A stretch of 46,927 bases of DNA from Methyloceanibacter sp. (GCA_018067145.1 JAGPVD010000009.1:1-46927); one strand, 5' to 3'. Positions 18,154 to 26,132 are shown, numbered from the stretch's first letter. The notes: a model not told the origin generated them from the sequence alone. Made by a program: numbers and translations.

Positions 18154-19286
18154 TCAAAGCGTTTTCATTCGCGCTCACGGCGCAAGATGGGCGCGCACGT
18201 ACGGGCGCCATATCGACGCCGCGCGGGGAAATTCGTACGCCGGCGTTCATGCCGGTGGGCACCGGGGCCACCGTCAAGGCAATGTTCCCCGAGGACGTCG
18301 CGGCGACCGGTGCCGACATCCTTCTCGGCAATACCTATCATCTGATGCTCCGTCCCGGCGCCGAACGCGTCGCCAAGCTCGGCGGCTTGCACAAATTCAT
18401 GCATTGGGACCGGCCCATCCTCACTGATAGCGGCGGCTTTCAAGTCATGTCGCTGGCCAAGCTTCGGCGCATCACCGAGGAAGGCGTCACGTTCCAGTCC
18501 CATATCGACGGAACCAAAATTAAGCTGACGCCGGAGCGGGCCATCGAAATACAATGCCTGCTCGGTTCAGACATTCAGATGGTGCTGGATGAATGCACGC
18601 CGTTCCCGGCGACGCGCGAAGAGGCGAAAGCGTCGCTCGATCTGTCCATGCGCTGGGCCGAACGGTCTAAGGCCGCGTTCACTGACATGAGTGCGCCTGG
18701 CCAAGCGTTGTTCGGCATCGTCCAGGGCAGCGTCTATCCCGATTTGCGCGAGATGAGCGCGCGCGGGCTGATCGAGATTGGCTTTCCAGGTTATGCTGTC
18801 GGCGGGCTCGCCGTGGGGGAGGGGCAAGAGGCGATGTTCGAGGTGGTCGAGCTGACCACCGATTTTCTACCCGAGGACCGGCCACGTTATTTGATGGGTG
18901 TCGGCACGCCACAAGACATGTTGGGCGCCATTGCGCGCGGCATCGATATGTTCGATTGCGTGATGCCCACGCGCTCTGGGCGCCACTGCCAAGCCTTTAC
19001 TTGGGGCGGCAAACTGAACCTACGCAACGCCCGCTTCGCCGAAGACATGAGCCCGCTGGACGCGGAGAGCAAATGCCCGGCCGCCCAGTATGAGCGTGCC
19101 TATCTGCATCATCTGGTGAAGTCAGGCGAGGCGCTGGGCTCCATGTTGCTAACCTACGCCAATGTCCAATTCTACCAAGAGCTCATGGGCCGAGCCCGCG
19201 CGGCCATCGCGCAAGGTACGTTCGCCGCCTTCGCCGAGGATGTGTGCCGCCGCTATGAGACGACGGGCGAGGAAGAGGCGGACTAA
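18150..19286 (+). CDS. tgt: queuine tRNA-guanine transglycosylase with degenerate zinc site
   Basis: Tgt swaps guanine 34 of GUN tRNAs for preQ1. The 378-residue product keeps the catalytic core: Asp93 in DSGGFQVMS and Asp269 in [14 protein letters not shown]. It also has [11 protein letters not shown] and GGLAVGEG. The usual zinc site is CxCxxC plus a His in a THN-type motif (Cys318, Cys320, Cys323 and His349 in Zymomonas). Here the segment reads [17 protein letters not shown], so the first Cys is Ser307, only Cys309 remains, and the third Cys is gone with a one-residue deletion. The His is Ala337 ([11 protein letters not shown]). The fold may be held without zinc, or this enzyme may be weakened. 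Confidence 0.95.
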   Translation: MIKAFSFALTAQDGRARTGAISTPRGEIRTPAFMPVGTGATVKAMFPEDVAATGADILLGNTYHLMLRPGAERVAKLGGLHKFMHWDRPILTDSGGFQVMSLAKLRRITEEGVTFQSHIDGTKIKLTPERAIEIQCLLGSDIQMVLDECTPFPATREEAKASLDLSMRWAERSKAAFTDMSAPGQALFGIVQGSVYPDLREMSARGLIEIGFPGYAVGGLAVGEGQEAMFEVVELTTDFLPEDRPRYLMGVGTPQDMLGAIARGIDMFDCVMPTRSGRHCQAFTWGGKLNLRNARFAEDMSPLDAESKCPAAQYERAYLHHLVKSGEALGSMLLTYANVQFYQELMGRARAAIAQGTFAAFAEDVCRRYETTGEEEAD

Positions 19287-19307
19287 GCGTCAACCCGTTC
19301 TCTTCGG

Positions 19308-19404
19308 TGTCATTGCCCGGCTCGACCCGGGCAATCCAGTAGTCACCGCGGCCTTTGGAGTCGCAAGGACGGGGTTACTGGATTCCCGCCTCCGCGGGAA
19401 TGAC
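19308..19404. repeat. REP-like bipartite palindrome after tgt
   Basis: Two hairpins face each other: ATTGCCCGG with CCGGGCAAT (19312-19335) and ATTCCCGC with GCGGGAAT (19382-19401). The whole unit is itself symmetrical: TGTCATT on the left edge mirrors AATGACA on the right, and inner CCAGTA mirrors TACTGG. Such units are dispersed in many proteobacterial genomes as REP or MITE-like elements. It sits between convergent tgt and the EamA transporter and may also terminate both. Confidence 0.75.
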
Positions 19405-19410
19405 AAGTCG

Positions 19411-20352
19411 CTAGACCGGGTCCACGTCGGACGCTGGCCCACCTTTGGCTCCGCCCAAACTCTTCCGCTCCCGCGCCAGCAGATAGAGGCCAGCCACAAT
19501 GACGATGGCGCCGCCGCCCAATGTCCAGGCGGTCGGGATGTCGCCGAAGACGAAATATCCCGCGAACGACATCCAGATGAGGCCGAGATACATGTAAGGC
19601 GCGAGCACTGGGGCCGGCGCAGCGCGGTGGGCCAGGATCAGCAGCCAGTGCCCGAGCCCGCCCCAAAAGCCGAGGCCTGCGAATAGCACCCACAGCCACC
19701 ACTCTTGTGGCCACTGCCAGGCCGCCAAGCCAAACGGCGTCATCACCAGCACGCCGACGAGCGGCGTATAGGTCTGCGTCACCGCTGGCGGATCGAAGGC
19801 GGCGAGATAGCGCGTGGAAATATTGTAGAGCGCGAAGCCGAGCGTCGCGCCGAGCACCAGCAGCATGGCCCAATGAAATGAGCCGATGCCGGGATGCATG
19901 ACCACCAGCACGCCAACGAATCCTGCGGCGATGGCCAACACCCGATGCCAGCCAACCCACTCCCCAAGAAGTGGCCCGGCCAACGCGGCGACAATCAGCG
20001 GTGTCAGAAAGAAGATCGTGACGTTCTGATCGAGCTGCAGATATTTGAGCGCGATGAAGTTGAGCAATGTGGTCGCGATCATGAAGCAGGAGCGCACCAC
20101 CTGGATCATCGGCTTGGCCGAGCGCAGCGATGGCCGGAACGCGAATGGCCAAAGCACGACGGCGCTGAACAACACATGCGTGGCGAAGCGGAGCCACGTC
20201 ACCTGCGCCACAGGGATGTTCGTCTCATCCACCAGATATTTCGCCGTGGCGTCGAGCGCAGCGAAGCAGACCGATGCCAGGACCATCAGGCCGATGGCAA
20301 TCAGTCTGTGGCGTGCATCGGAGGCTTTAGTGGTGGCGGGCTTAAGTGTCAT
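19411..20352 (-). CDS. EamA/DMT family transporter
   Basis: The 313-residue product has ten membrane helices in two EamA repeats. The first repeat shows LASVCFAALDATAKYLV and LLNFIALKYLQLDQNVTIFF, and ends with GVLVVMHPG. The second ends with GGGAIVIVAGLYLLARE. Members export or import small metabolites, and the substrate cannot be read from sequence. It is convergent with tgt across the REP-like element and divergent from the DHFR-like gene, with a promoter region of fewer than 70 bases between them. Confidence 0.9.
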   Translation of the reverse strand: MTLKPATTKASDARHRLIAIGLMVLASVCFAALDATAKYLVDETNIPVAQVTWLRFATHVLFSAVVLWPFAFRPSLRSAKPMIQVVRSCFMIATTLLNFIALKYLQLDQNVTIFFLTPLIVAALAGPLLGEWVGWHRVLAIAAGFVGVLVVMHPGIGSFHWAMLLVLGATLGFALYNISTRYLAAFDPPAVTQTYTPLVGVLVMTPFGLAAWQWPQEWWLWVLFAGLGFWGGLGHWLLILAHRAAPAPVLAPYMYLGLIWMSFAGYFVFGDIPTAWTLGGGAIVIVAGLYLLARERKSLGGAKGGPASDVDPV

Positions 20353-20417
20353 TCGCCTATGTGCACCAATCTTTTCCTCGACGCTATCCGTCGATAAAAG
20401 GAAGGGGCGATTTCTAT

Positions 20418-20837
20418 GTGGAGGACAGTGTGGCTGACATTCGCGCCATTTGCGCCATAGGCCTGAGAGGGCAATTGGGACTGAACGGCCAGCTCCCTTG
20501 GGAAGGGAACAAGGACCGGGAGTTTGTCGCTGACGTCGCGCGATTCTTCGACGTGACGCGTGGTCACGTCATCATCGCTGGGCCGGCGACGAGCGCGTCC
20601 TTCCCGGCATTCGTCCTGAAGGACCGCACCATCTGCGAGATTCGCTCTGACGATGCCCCGGAAGAGGTACTGGCCCGGTTTCCCAACCGCGTGGTCTATG
20701 TGGGCGGTGGCCCGCCAGTCTGGGACGTCTACGCGCCCTATATCCGCCATTGGGACATCAACAGGCTGCCTTATGACGGACACGCGGACCGTTGGTTCAA
20801 TCCGGCTTGGCTGGTGGCATCAGTCAATGGCGCATGA
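20418..20837 (+). CDS. short dihydrofolate reductase-like protein
   Basis: Dihydrofolate reductase makes tetrahydrofolate with NADPH. This protein shows the family start (IRAICAIGLRGQLGLNGQLPW), a HVIIAGPATS segment in the place of the usual GRxTWES, and the NADPH loop VVYVGGGPPVWDVY. It has only about 139 residues, against 160 or so for FolA, and the C-terminal strands look shortened. The acidic active-site residue after LPW is not in its usual setting (EGNKDREF). A GTG at 20418 follows AAGGAAGGGG at about 10 bases; a GTG at 20430 is an alternative. It could be a true divergent reductase or a paralogue with another substrate. thyA is not adjacent. Confidence 0.7.
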   Translation: MEDSVADIRAICAIGLRGQLGLNGQLPWEGNKDREFVADVARFFDVTRGHVIIAGPATSASFPAFVLKDRTICEIRSDDAPEEVLARFPNRVVYVGGGPPVWDVYAPYIRHWDINRLPYDGHADRWFNPAWLVASVNGA

Positions 20838-20987
20838 TGCAACGATATCGCCGTATTCCTCGACTATTTAAGCCAGCGAATAGATGTTTCGCCCTGGCAT
20901 GGTGGGGGCTAGCATTCGCCAATGCGCGACCGGGGGTGGAGCGCCGTCCGGCACACAGCCGTGAAACCCAAATTTTCCACTGATCTG

Positions 20988-21311
20988 TTGGAATGCGCCA
21001 CGCGGATAACCCGCAAGGAGATCACTATCGCCTCCGCTGAACCAGAATTCTCCTCCGAACAGGTCGGATTGCGTTTCGCGATCGGAACGATATTGCTGGT
21101 CGGCGCCTATGCCGCTTGGCCTATGATTCCGATTGTTTTGGCGGCTGATCTCGATCCGGGCGTCAAAGCTTGGCTATCGGGCTTGCTTGGGGCGACGCCC
21201 TTCCTGTCCAAGTTCGTGGCGATCCTGATCATGGGCCGCCCTGCGTATTATTTCCTGAAACGTACGGTCTACGACCGCATTCGCCGCAGAATTCAGCGCG
21301 AAAGCGTCTGA
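20988..21311 (+). CDS. small two-helix membrane protein, start uncertain
   Basis: The conserved-looking part begins at about SAEPEFSSEQVGLRFAIG and has two membrane helices (ILLVGAYAAWPMIPIVLAA and ATPFLSKFVAILIMG), then a basic tail (YDRIRRRIQRES). I do not recognise the family. The best ribosome-binding site, AAGGAG at 21015-21020, is six bases before an ATC codon rather than ATG. A TTG at 20988 and an ATG at 20922 are in frame but have no ribosome-binding site. Either an unusual start is used or the gene has lost its ATG. Confidence 0.5.
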   Translation: MECATRITRKEITIASAEPEFSSEQVGLRFAIGTILLVGAYAAWPMIPIVLAADLDPGVKAWLSGLLGATPFLSKFVAILIMGRPAYYFLKRTVYDRIRRRIQRESV

Positions 21312-21407
21312 GCCGATCTGACGGGCTATATGGGATGGTGCAGAGCAGGGACCATTCACGCTATTGCTGCGCGCGCCCCCCTAATTCCTTCAAATACATG
21401 CAAATAA

Positions 21408-21433
21408 CCCCGGCCGAGTAAACTCGACCGGGG
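21408..21433. terminator. shared hairpin between convergent small genes
   Basis: CCCCGG-C-CGAG pairs with CTCG-A-CCGGGG around a TAAA loop, giving an 11-bp stem with one mismatch. It lies 96 bases after the two-helix protein and 48 bases after the small lipoprotein, which converge on it. The minus side is followed by AT-rich sequence. Confidence 0.6.
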
Positions 21434-21481
21434 CTGGCATTTGCCGGAGAGATAGATCCCAAAGGGCTATCTCGTAGTCAA

Positions 21482-21592
21482 TTAGCCGAGCTTCAGCGGC
21501 TCCATGACAACGGCCTTCTCGTGGTGGCCGAAGCAGCCGCCGAGACCGATGGTCGCCGAAACGATAATGGCGAGAGCAATAAACAGACGCAT
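21482..21592 (-). CDS. 36-residue small lipoprotein
   Basis: The product begins MRLFIALAIIVSATIGLGGC and ends in VVMEPLKLG. The hydrophobic leader followed by GLGGC is a good lipobox, so the cysteine at position 20 should be lipidated and leave a 17-residue mature peptide (CFGHHEKAVVMEPLKLG). A GGGGGAC ribosome-binding site stands before the ATG, and a terminator-like hairpin follows. It resembles entericidin-sized peptides in architecture only. A His pair follows the Cys. The function is unknown. It lies downstream of tRNA-Lys on the same strand, 220 bases away. Confidence 0.6.
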   Translation of the reverse strand: MRLFIALAIIVSATIGLGGCFGHHEKAVVMEPLKLG

Positions 21593-21814
21593 GATTGAGT
21601 CCCCCGTTTCTTTCTGTCGAATCTGTCCCTGACTATATCCACTTCGCGGGAAAAAGCTGTGACGTTTGGGCCACAGTTATGACCTAAAAAGGCACAAGGG
21701 ACCGATTTTGCCGACTTCCTGCAAAAAGTACGTTTTTTGGCTTCAGGTCTCGTCTGCGAGGCTTCCGAGCCAAGTGGCAACGGTCGTCTCAAAGACCTAA
21801 GGACTTGATTAATA

Positions 21815-21890
21815 TGGTGAGCCCGCCGGGACTCGAACCCGGGACCCTCTGATTAAAAGTCAGATGCTCTACCAGCTGAGCTACAGGCTC
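21815..21890 (-). tRNA. tRNA-Lys (anticodon UUU)
   Basis: The 76-base gene folds into a full cloverleaf. The acceptor arm GAGCCTG pairs with CGGGCTC, the anticodon stem is TCTGA/TCAGA around CTTTTAA (anticodon TTT), and the T arm is CCGGG-TTCGAGT-CCCGG. The discriminator is A, and the 3' CCA is encoded. It stands alone, not in a tRNA cluster. Confidence 0.97.
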
Positions 21891-22070
21891 CCCACGGCGT
21901 CCATATGGGCCGGTAGCCTCGGGCAGGTCAACAAAACTTGGGCCTACGAGCGCGGGCCCATTGCCGCGTCCTTCACTTTCCGGGGCGTAAGCCCCAGAAA
22001 TAGGCCGTCGCGCTTCGCTTACGCATTCAGTATTGTCGTGCCCGATCCGAGGAATGGGGCGGGGGAAGTG

Positions 22071-22346
22071 ATGACGGACAAGGGCACAAAGGGGCATCTC
22101 GCGCGCTATTGGCCGCGATTCTTGCTCATCATCCCGTTCCTGCTCGTGATCTGGGTGCCGTTCTATAACCGGGTCGAGCCGGTCCTAGCCAATATTCCCT
22201 TCTTTTATTGGTACCAGCTGGCCGCGATTCTCATCGGCGCGGCCGTGGCGATCGCCGTCTACCTGCTGGAGGTGAGAATTGAGGGGACGGATTCAGGCGA
22301 CCCCGCCGACACCGATAGCTCAGGGACGCCGGGGGACATGCTTTGA
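22071..22346 (+). CDS. DUF3311 family small membrane protein
   Basis: The 91-residue product has two membrane helices (FLLIIPFLLVIWVPFYNR and FYWYQLAAILIGAAVAIAVY) with the family PFFYWYQL-type motif between them. DUF3311 proteins are usually encoded directly before a sodium:solute symporter and are thought to be its small accessory subunit. That is the case here: the next gene starts inside the last codons of this one. A GGGGGAAG ribosome-binding site precedes the ATG. A GTG one codon earlier is an alternative. Confidence 0.85.
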   Translation: MTDKGTKGHLARYWPRFLLIIPFLLVIWVPFYNRVEPVLANIPFFYWYQLAAILIGAAVAIAVYLLEVRIEGTDSGDPADTDSSGTPGDML

Positions 22347-23869
22347 GTTTGAACCTCGTTGCCGCCAGCGTCTTCGTGGCGCTCTTTCTGCTGGTCACCG
22401 GGCTGGGATTTGCCGCCGCGCATTGGCGCAAAGCAGACCTCAATCAGCTCCATGAATGGGGTCTCGGCGGCCGCCGCTTCGGTACCGTGGTCACTTGGTT
22501 CCTGCTCGGCGGGGATCTCTACACGGCCTACACCTTCATCGCTGTGCCGGCGCTGGTCTATGGCGCGGGCGCCGTCGGCTTCTTCGCCGTGCCTTACACG
22601 GTGATGATCTTTCCGATCCTCTATCTGATTTTCCCGAAATTCTGGGCCATTGCACGGGAACGGGGCCACGTGACGGCGGCCGATTATGTGCGCGACCGCT
22701 TTGGCAGCCGCCTTTTGGCCCTAGCCGTGGCCATCACCGGCATCTTTGCCACCATGCCTTACATCGCGTTGCAGCTCGTCGGCATGGAAGTGGTGATCGG
22801 CGCGCTCGGATTTCCGCACGGCGGCATCGTCGGCCATCTGCCGCTCATCATCGCCTTCGTGATCCTCGCCGCCTTCACCTATACGAGTGGCCTGCGAGCC
22901 CCGGCGCTCATCGCCGTGGTCAAGGACATCCTCATCTTCGTGACCATCTTCGCCGCCATAGTCATCATCCCGGCAAAACTCGGCGGCTATGCCGCCATTT
23001 TCGCCGCCGTGCCCCCGGAAAAACTGACGCTCACGCCACCATCTGGCGACACGTTGGGGAGCTATAGCGCCTACGCCACCTTGGCTCTCGGGTCGGCACT
23101 TGCACTGTTCCTCTATCCCCACTCCATGACGGGGATCTTGAGCGCCTCGAGCGGCAAGGTGATCCGCCGGAATGCCGCGGCGCTTTCGGCCTATTCCTTC
23201 GTGCTCGGACTGATCGCACTGCTCGGCTACATGGCCATCGCCGCGGGCGTTGAACAAAACCCGGCTTATGAGGCGGGATTCGCCCAATATGGCGCGACCT
23301 TCGCGGTGCCGGCCCTGTTCCTTGACTCGTTCTCCTCATGGTTCGTGGGCGTGGCCTTCGCTGCCATCGCCATTGGGGCGCTGGTTCCGGCGGCGATCAT
23401 GTCCATCGCTTGCGGCAACCTCTTCACCCGCAATCTCTACAAAGAGTATATGCGCCCGAACTGTAGCGACGCGGATGAGGCGCGCATGGCTAAGATCGTC
23501 TCACTGGTGGTCAAAATTGGCGCCGTCGTCTTCGTCCTGGCAATTCCGAAGGCTTACGCCATCCAACTTCAGCTGCTTGGCGGCATTTGGATCATTCAGC
23601 TCCTGCCGCCAATCGTGCTCGGCCTTTTTACGCGGTGCTTCAACGCCCATGCGTTGCTGCTGGGATGGGTCGCCGGGATCACAACAGGTACCTATATGGC
23701 CGCTACGCGGGGCTTCGTTTCGTCGATCTACCCGCTCGAGATCTTCGGCTTCACGCTCCCGGGCTATGCCGCCTTGTATTCGGTGGTGGTGAACATCCTC
23801 GTAGCCACAGCGGTAAATCTGCTCTTCAATCGCCTGTCGGAGCGGGGGCGGGTGTCCTCCGCCCAGTGA
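22343..23869 (+). CDS. sodium:solute symporter, monocarboxylate permease (MctP-like)
   Basis: The 508-residue product has about 13 membrane helices and belongs to the solute:sodium symporter family. The start HEWGLGGRRFGTVVTWFLLGGD and the HVTAADYVRDRFGSR segment are close to MctP, the rhizobial permease for lactate, pyruvate and some amino acids. The start codon is TTG, overlapping the TGA of the DUF3311 gene, which points to coupled translation and a two-part transporter. The substrate call is by resemblance only. No two-component regulator of the MctSR kind lies next to it. Confidence 0.85.
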   Translation: MSLNLVAASVFVALFLLVTGLGFAAAHWRKADLNQLHEWGLGGRRFGTVVTWFLLGGDLYTAYTFIAVPALVYGAGAVGFFAVPYTVMIFPILYLIFPKFWAIARERGHVTAADYVRDRFGSRLLALAVAITGIFATMPYIALQLVGMEVVIGALGFPHGGIVGHLPLIIAFVILAAFTYTSGLRAPALIAVVKDILIFVTIFAAIVIIPAKLGGYAAIFAAVPPEKLTLTPPSGDTLGSYSAYATLALGSALALFLYPHSMTGILSASSGKVIRRNAAALSAYSFVLGLIALLGYMAIAAGVEQNPAYEAGFAQYGATFAVPALFLDSFSSWFVGVAFAAIAIGALVPAAIMSIACGNLFTRNLYKEYMRPNCSDADEARMAKIVSLVVKIGAVVFVLAIPKAYAIQLQLLGGIWIIQLLPPIVLGLFTRCFNAHALLLGWVAGITTGTYMAATRGFVSSIYPLEIFGFTLPGYAALYSVVVNILVATAVNLLFNRLSERGRVSSAQ

Positions 23870-23968
23870 CGCAGAACCTGCATTATTGGGGCTTGGTGAC
23901 CTCGACCGCTCCCTGATTCGCCGGTAGATTGTTCAAGACGCGCCGATTCCATGAGAGGGAGGGACTCC

Positions 23969-24346
23969 ATGGCAATGCACAATCCGGGCAGCCGAACATT
24001 TCTAGCCATCGTCTTGGCTGGCATCGTGGTCGGTTTCGTGATCGCTGCATACTTCATGTATGGAGGCGATACCGATACCAAAGCCAAGATGGATGCGCCT
24101 GCTGCCGAGCAACCGGTTGCCGAACATCAAGCCGATGACGTGACGCCACCCGATGAAATGTCGGACGACATGACGCCTCCAGATGAGATGTCGGATGATG
24201 AGGCGATTGCCGATGACGGTTTCACGTCGCCGGACGAGATGCCCGACGACGCCATGCCTGATGAAGCGCCCGACGCGATGACGCCCGCGGAGAACCCGGA
24301 AGAGGCCGTATCCGAGGACCCGCCCCCAGCGCCATCGAATCCATAG
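23969..24346 (+). CDS. membrane-anchored acidic repeat protein
   Basis: From MAMHNPGSRTF the product has 125 residues. One membrane helix (LAIVLAGIVVGFVIAAYFMY) is followed by a tail made almost only of Asp, Glu, Pro, Met, Ala and Ser. The tail has a tandem decapeptide TPPDEMSDD and looser PDEMPDD copies. The C-terminus is proline-rich. The tail should be disordered and strongly negative, probably in the periplasm. It may bind cations or basic proteins, but no family is recognised. GAGAGGGAGG upstream supports the start. Confidence 0.65.
   Translation: MAMHNPGSRTFLAIVLAGIVVGFVIAAYFMYGGDTDTKAKMDAPAAEQPVAEHQADDVTPPDEMSDDMTPPDEMSDDEAIADDGFTSPDEMPDDAMPDEAPDAMTPAENPEEAVSEDPPPAPSNP
24141..24200. 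repeat. two 30-bp degenerate direct repeats encoding TPPDEMSDD
   Basis: Two adjacent 30-base units differ mostly at third codon positions and encode the same decapeptide core. The synonymous differences indicate an old repeat held by selection on the protein. Confidence 0.75.
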
Positions 24347-24824
24347 GCGCAGTTGACCTTGGGCGAAATAAACCCGCGGGCGAAATTAATAGGAGAGAGC
24401 TCGGCTGCTCGTCCGTACGCTCGGGAAGGGGGTTCGTTGGACAAACGGCTCGCGGTGGCGCGGCGAGGTCTAGAATGTGTGGGGTTATGTGCACAAAAGA
24501 AGAGCCCCGGCGCGGGGAGTGCCAGGGCTCGTACGCTTTACACAGAACGCAGTAACAACCCAGACCGAACAAAACTTGGCTCGAACAGATTGCCGCTGCC
24601 CCATTGCAGTCCGATGACAGTTCCTTGTCAGTATTGCTGAATAGCAACAAGGATTTGCAGGCTCGTTCTCACCCCAGACGGGGAATATATTTGCACCGAG
24701 TGGCGTGCGTCTTGTTAAGCAGGGGTTCCATTTCAGCGTCTGCCCTTAGCCTTGTGCGGCGCTGCCCCCCATGCACAATGTTCGAAGTTTCGGCAAGCAG
24801 CACGAATTCTAGGCGGGGGTACTT
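24347..24824. other. 478-bp intergenic region without a convincing gene
   Basis: No open frame here has recognisable motifs or a good ribosome-binding site. The one clear signal is a minus-strand terminator at 24491-24530. Since no minus-strand coding gene ends at it, a short non-coding transcript starting somewhere near 24600-24700 is possible. A short minus-strand frame (about 39 codons) ends inside the terminator but looks accidental. Confidence 0.5.
24491..24530 (-). terminator. orphan intrinsic terminator, minus strand
   Basis: GAGCCCTGGC pairs with GCCGGGGCTC (one mismatch) and is followed on the minus strand by TTCTTTTGTG. No gene on that strand is evident upstream. Confidence 0.6.
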
Positions 24825-25814
24825 ATGCGGTGGCGCGGCCAAAGACAAAGCCAGAATGTTGAGGACCGGCGTGGTCAGCGCCGCGGCTTTGGCTTTCCAT
24901 TTCCGGGTGGTCGCGGCGGCGGCTTCCGTTTTCCGAGCAGGGGCGGGTCCCCGCGACGTGGCGGCGGTATCGGCATCGTCGGCGTGCTCGTCGTTGTGGG
25001 CCTCATGCTGTTCTTCGGCATCGATCCCTCGGTGCTTATGCAGGGTGGTGGATCGGGTGGCGGCGCCCGATTCCCTGACATCACCATGCCGCAACAGAGG
25101 CCCGACGCGACACGCTTTCCGCAAGGAGGCGGGCAGGCGAGCGACATTCAGCGGCCAAAGACCGGCTCCGACGACGATCTCAAAAACTTCGTGGCCGTGG
25201 TGCTCGCCACCACCGAGGACAGTTGGGAGCATATCTTCAAAGGCTTCGGCCAGCGCTACCGCGACCCCAAGCTCGTGCTGTTCACAGGCTCGGTGCGGTC
25301 GGCTTGCGGAACCGGCATGGCCGCCATGGGGCCGTTTTATTGCCCTGGCGACGAGAAAGTTTACATCGACCTCGATTTCTATCGTGAGCTGAAGAACAAA
25401 TTTCGGGCGCCAGGGGACTTTGCCCAGGCCTATGTGATTGCCCACGAGGTCGGTCATCACGTCCAGAATCAGCTCGGCATTGCCGACAAAGTCAGCAGCG
25501 CTCGGCGCCGGATGGGCAGGGCTGAGAGCAACGCGTTGCAAGTCCGCATGGAGCTACAGGCCGATTGCTTTGCAGGAATTTGGGCCCACCAGATGCAAGC
25601 GGACAAGGGGCTCATCGAACGGGGCGACATTGATGAAGCGATCCGTGCGGCGGGCGCCATTGGCGACGACCATATCCAAAAGCGGACGCAAGGTTATGTG
25701 GTGCCGGATTCTTTCACGCACGGCTCGTCGGCTCAACGTGTCCGTTGGTTCCGCCGCGGTTATGAAAATGGGAACCTGAAACTCTGCGATACGTTCAATA
25801 GTGACAATCTGTGA
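24825..25814 (+). CDS. ypfJ: YpfJ-type neutral zinc metallopeptidase
   Basis: The 329-residue product begins MRWRGQRQSQNVEDRR, the hallmark of the YpfJ/KPN_02809 family. A Gly/Arg-rich segment comes next, then a single membrane helix (IGIVGVLVVVGLMLFFG). The catalytic domain has the zinc motif HEVGHH (residues 207-212) and a downstream ELQADCFAGIWA, which supplies a further ligand. The family is peptidase-like by fold, and its substrate is not known. The ATG follows a GCGGGGGT run. An unexplained intergenic region lies before it, and a livF remnant after it. Confidence 0.92.
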   Translation: MRWRGQRQSQNVEDRRGQRRGFGFPFPGGRGGGFRFPSRGGSPRRGGGIGIVGVLVVVGLMLFFGIDPSVLMQGGGSGGGARFPDITMPQQRPDATRFPQGGGQASDIQRPKTGSDDDLKNFVAVVLATTEDSWEHIFKGFGQRYRDPKLVLFTGSVRSACGTGMAAMGPFYCPGDEKVYIDLDFYRELKNKFRAPGDFAQAYVIAHEVGHHVQNQLGIADKVSSARRRMGRAESNALQVRMELQADCFAGIWAHQMQADKGLIERGDIDEAIRAAGAIGDDHIQKRTQGYVVPDSFTHGSSAQRVRWFRRGYENGNLKLCDTFNSDNL

Positions 25815-25877
25815 CTGTAAGACAATTATCTGTGGACGGACGGTCAACCTAAGCGCGTATGGCGTTGATGCACTTAG

Positions 25878-26132
25878 GGGATTCTGATCGACGAACCTTC
25901 GATTGGGCTTGAGCCCCGCGCCATCGACATGGTGTTCGAGACTTTGCGGGAACTGCGCGATGTACGCGGCAAAACTCTCATTCTCGTTGAGCAGAATGCC
26001 CGCAAAGGTCTTAGCTTCTCCGATGTCGGTTGCGTGCTTGCGGCGGGGCGGCTGGTGAGGGCGGGGGCGGGGTCCGAACTTCTCGATGATCCTGAGATGG
26101 GCCGTCTGTTTCTCGGCGGTCGGGCAACCTAG
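25878..26132 (+). pseudogene. C-terminal remnant of a LivF-like ABC transporter ATPase
   Basis: The frame reads LIDEPSIGLEPRAIDMVFET, then GKTLILVEQNARKGLSFSD and GRLVRAGAGSELLDDPEMG. That is Walker B with the D-loop, the switch His replaced by the branched-chain-type EQN, and the C-terminus of a LivF-type ATPase. Walker A and the signature motif are missing, and an in-frame TAG lies just upstream at 25875-25877. It cannot hydrolyse ATP. No permease or binding protein of the system remains nearby. The stop overlaps the convergent SPOR gene by four bases. Confidence 0.85.

Noticed and set aside
24669-25541. A 290-codon minus-strand open frame.
   Set aside because: It is the shadow of the YpfJ-like metallopeptidase and has no recognisable domain.
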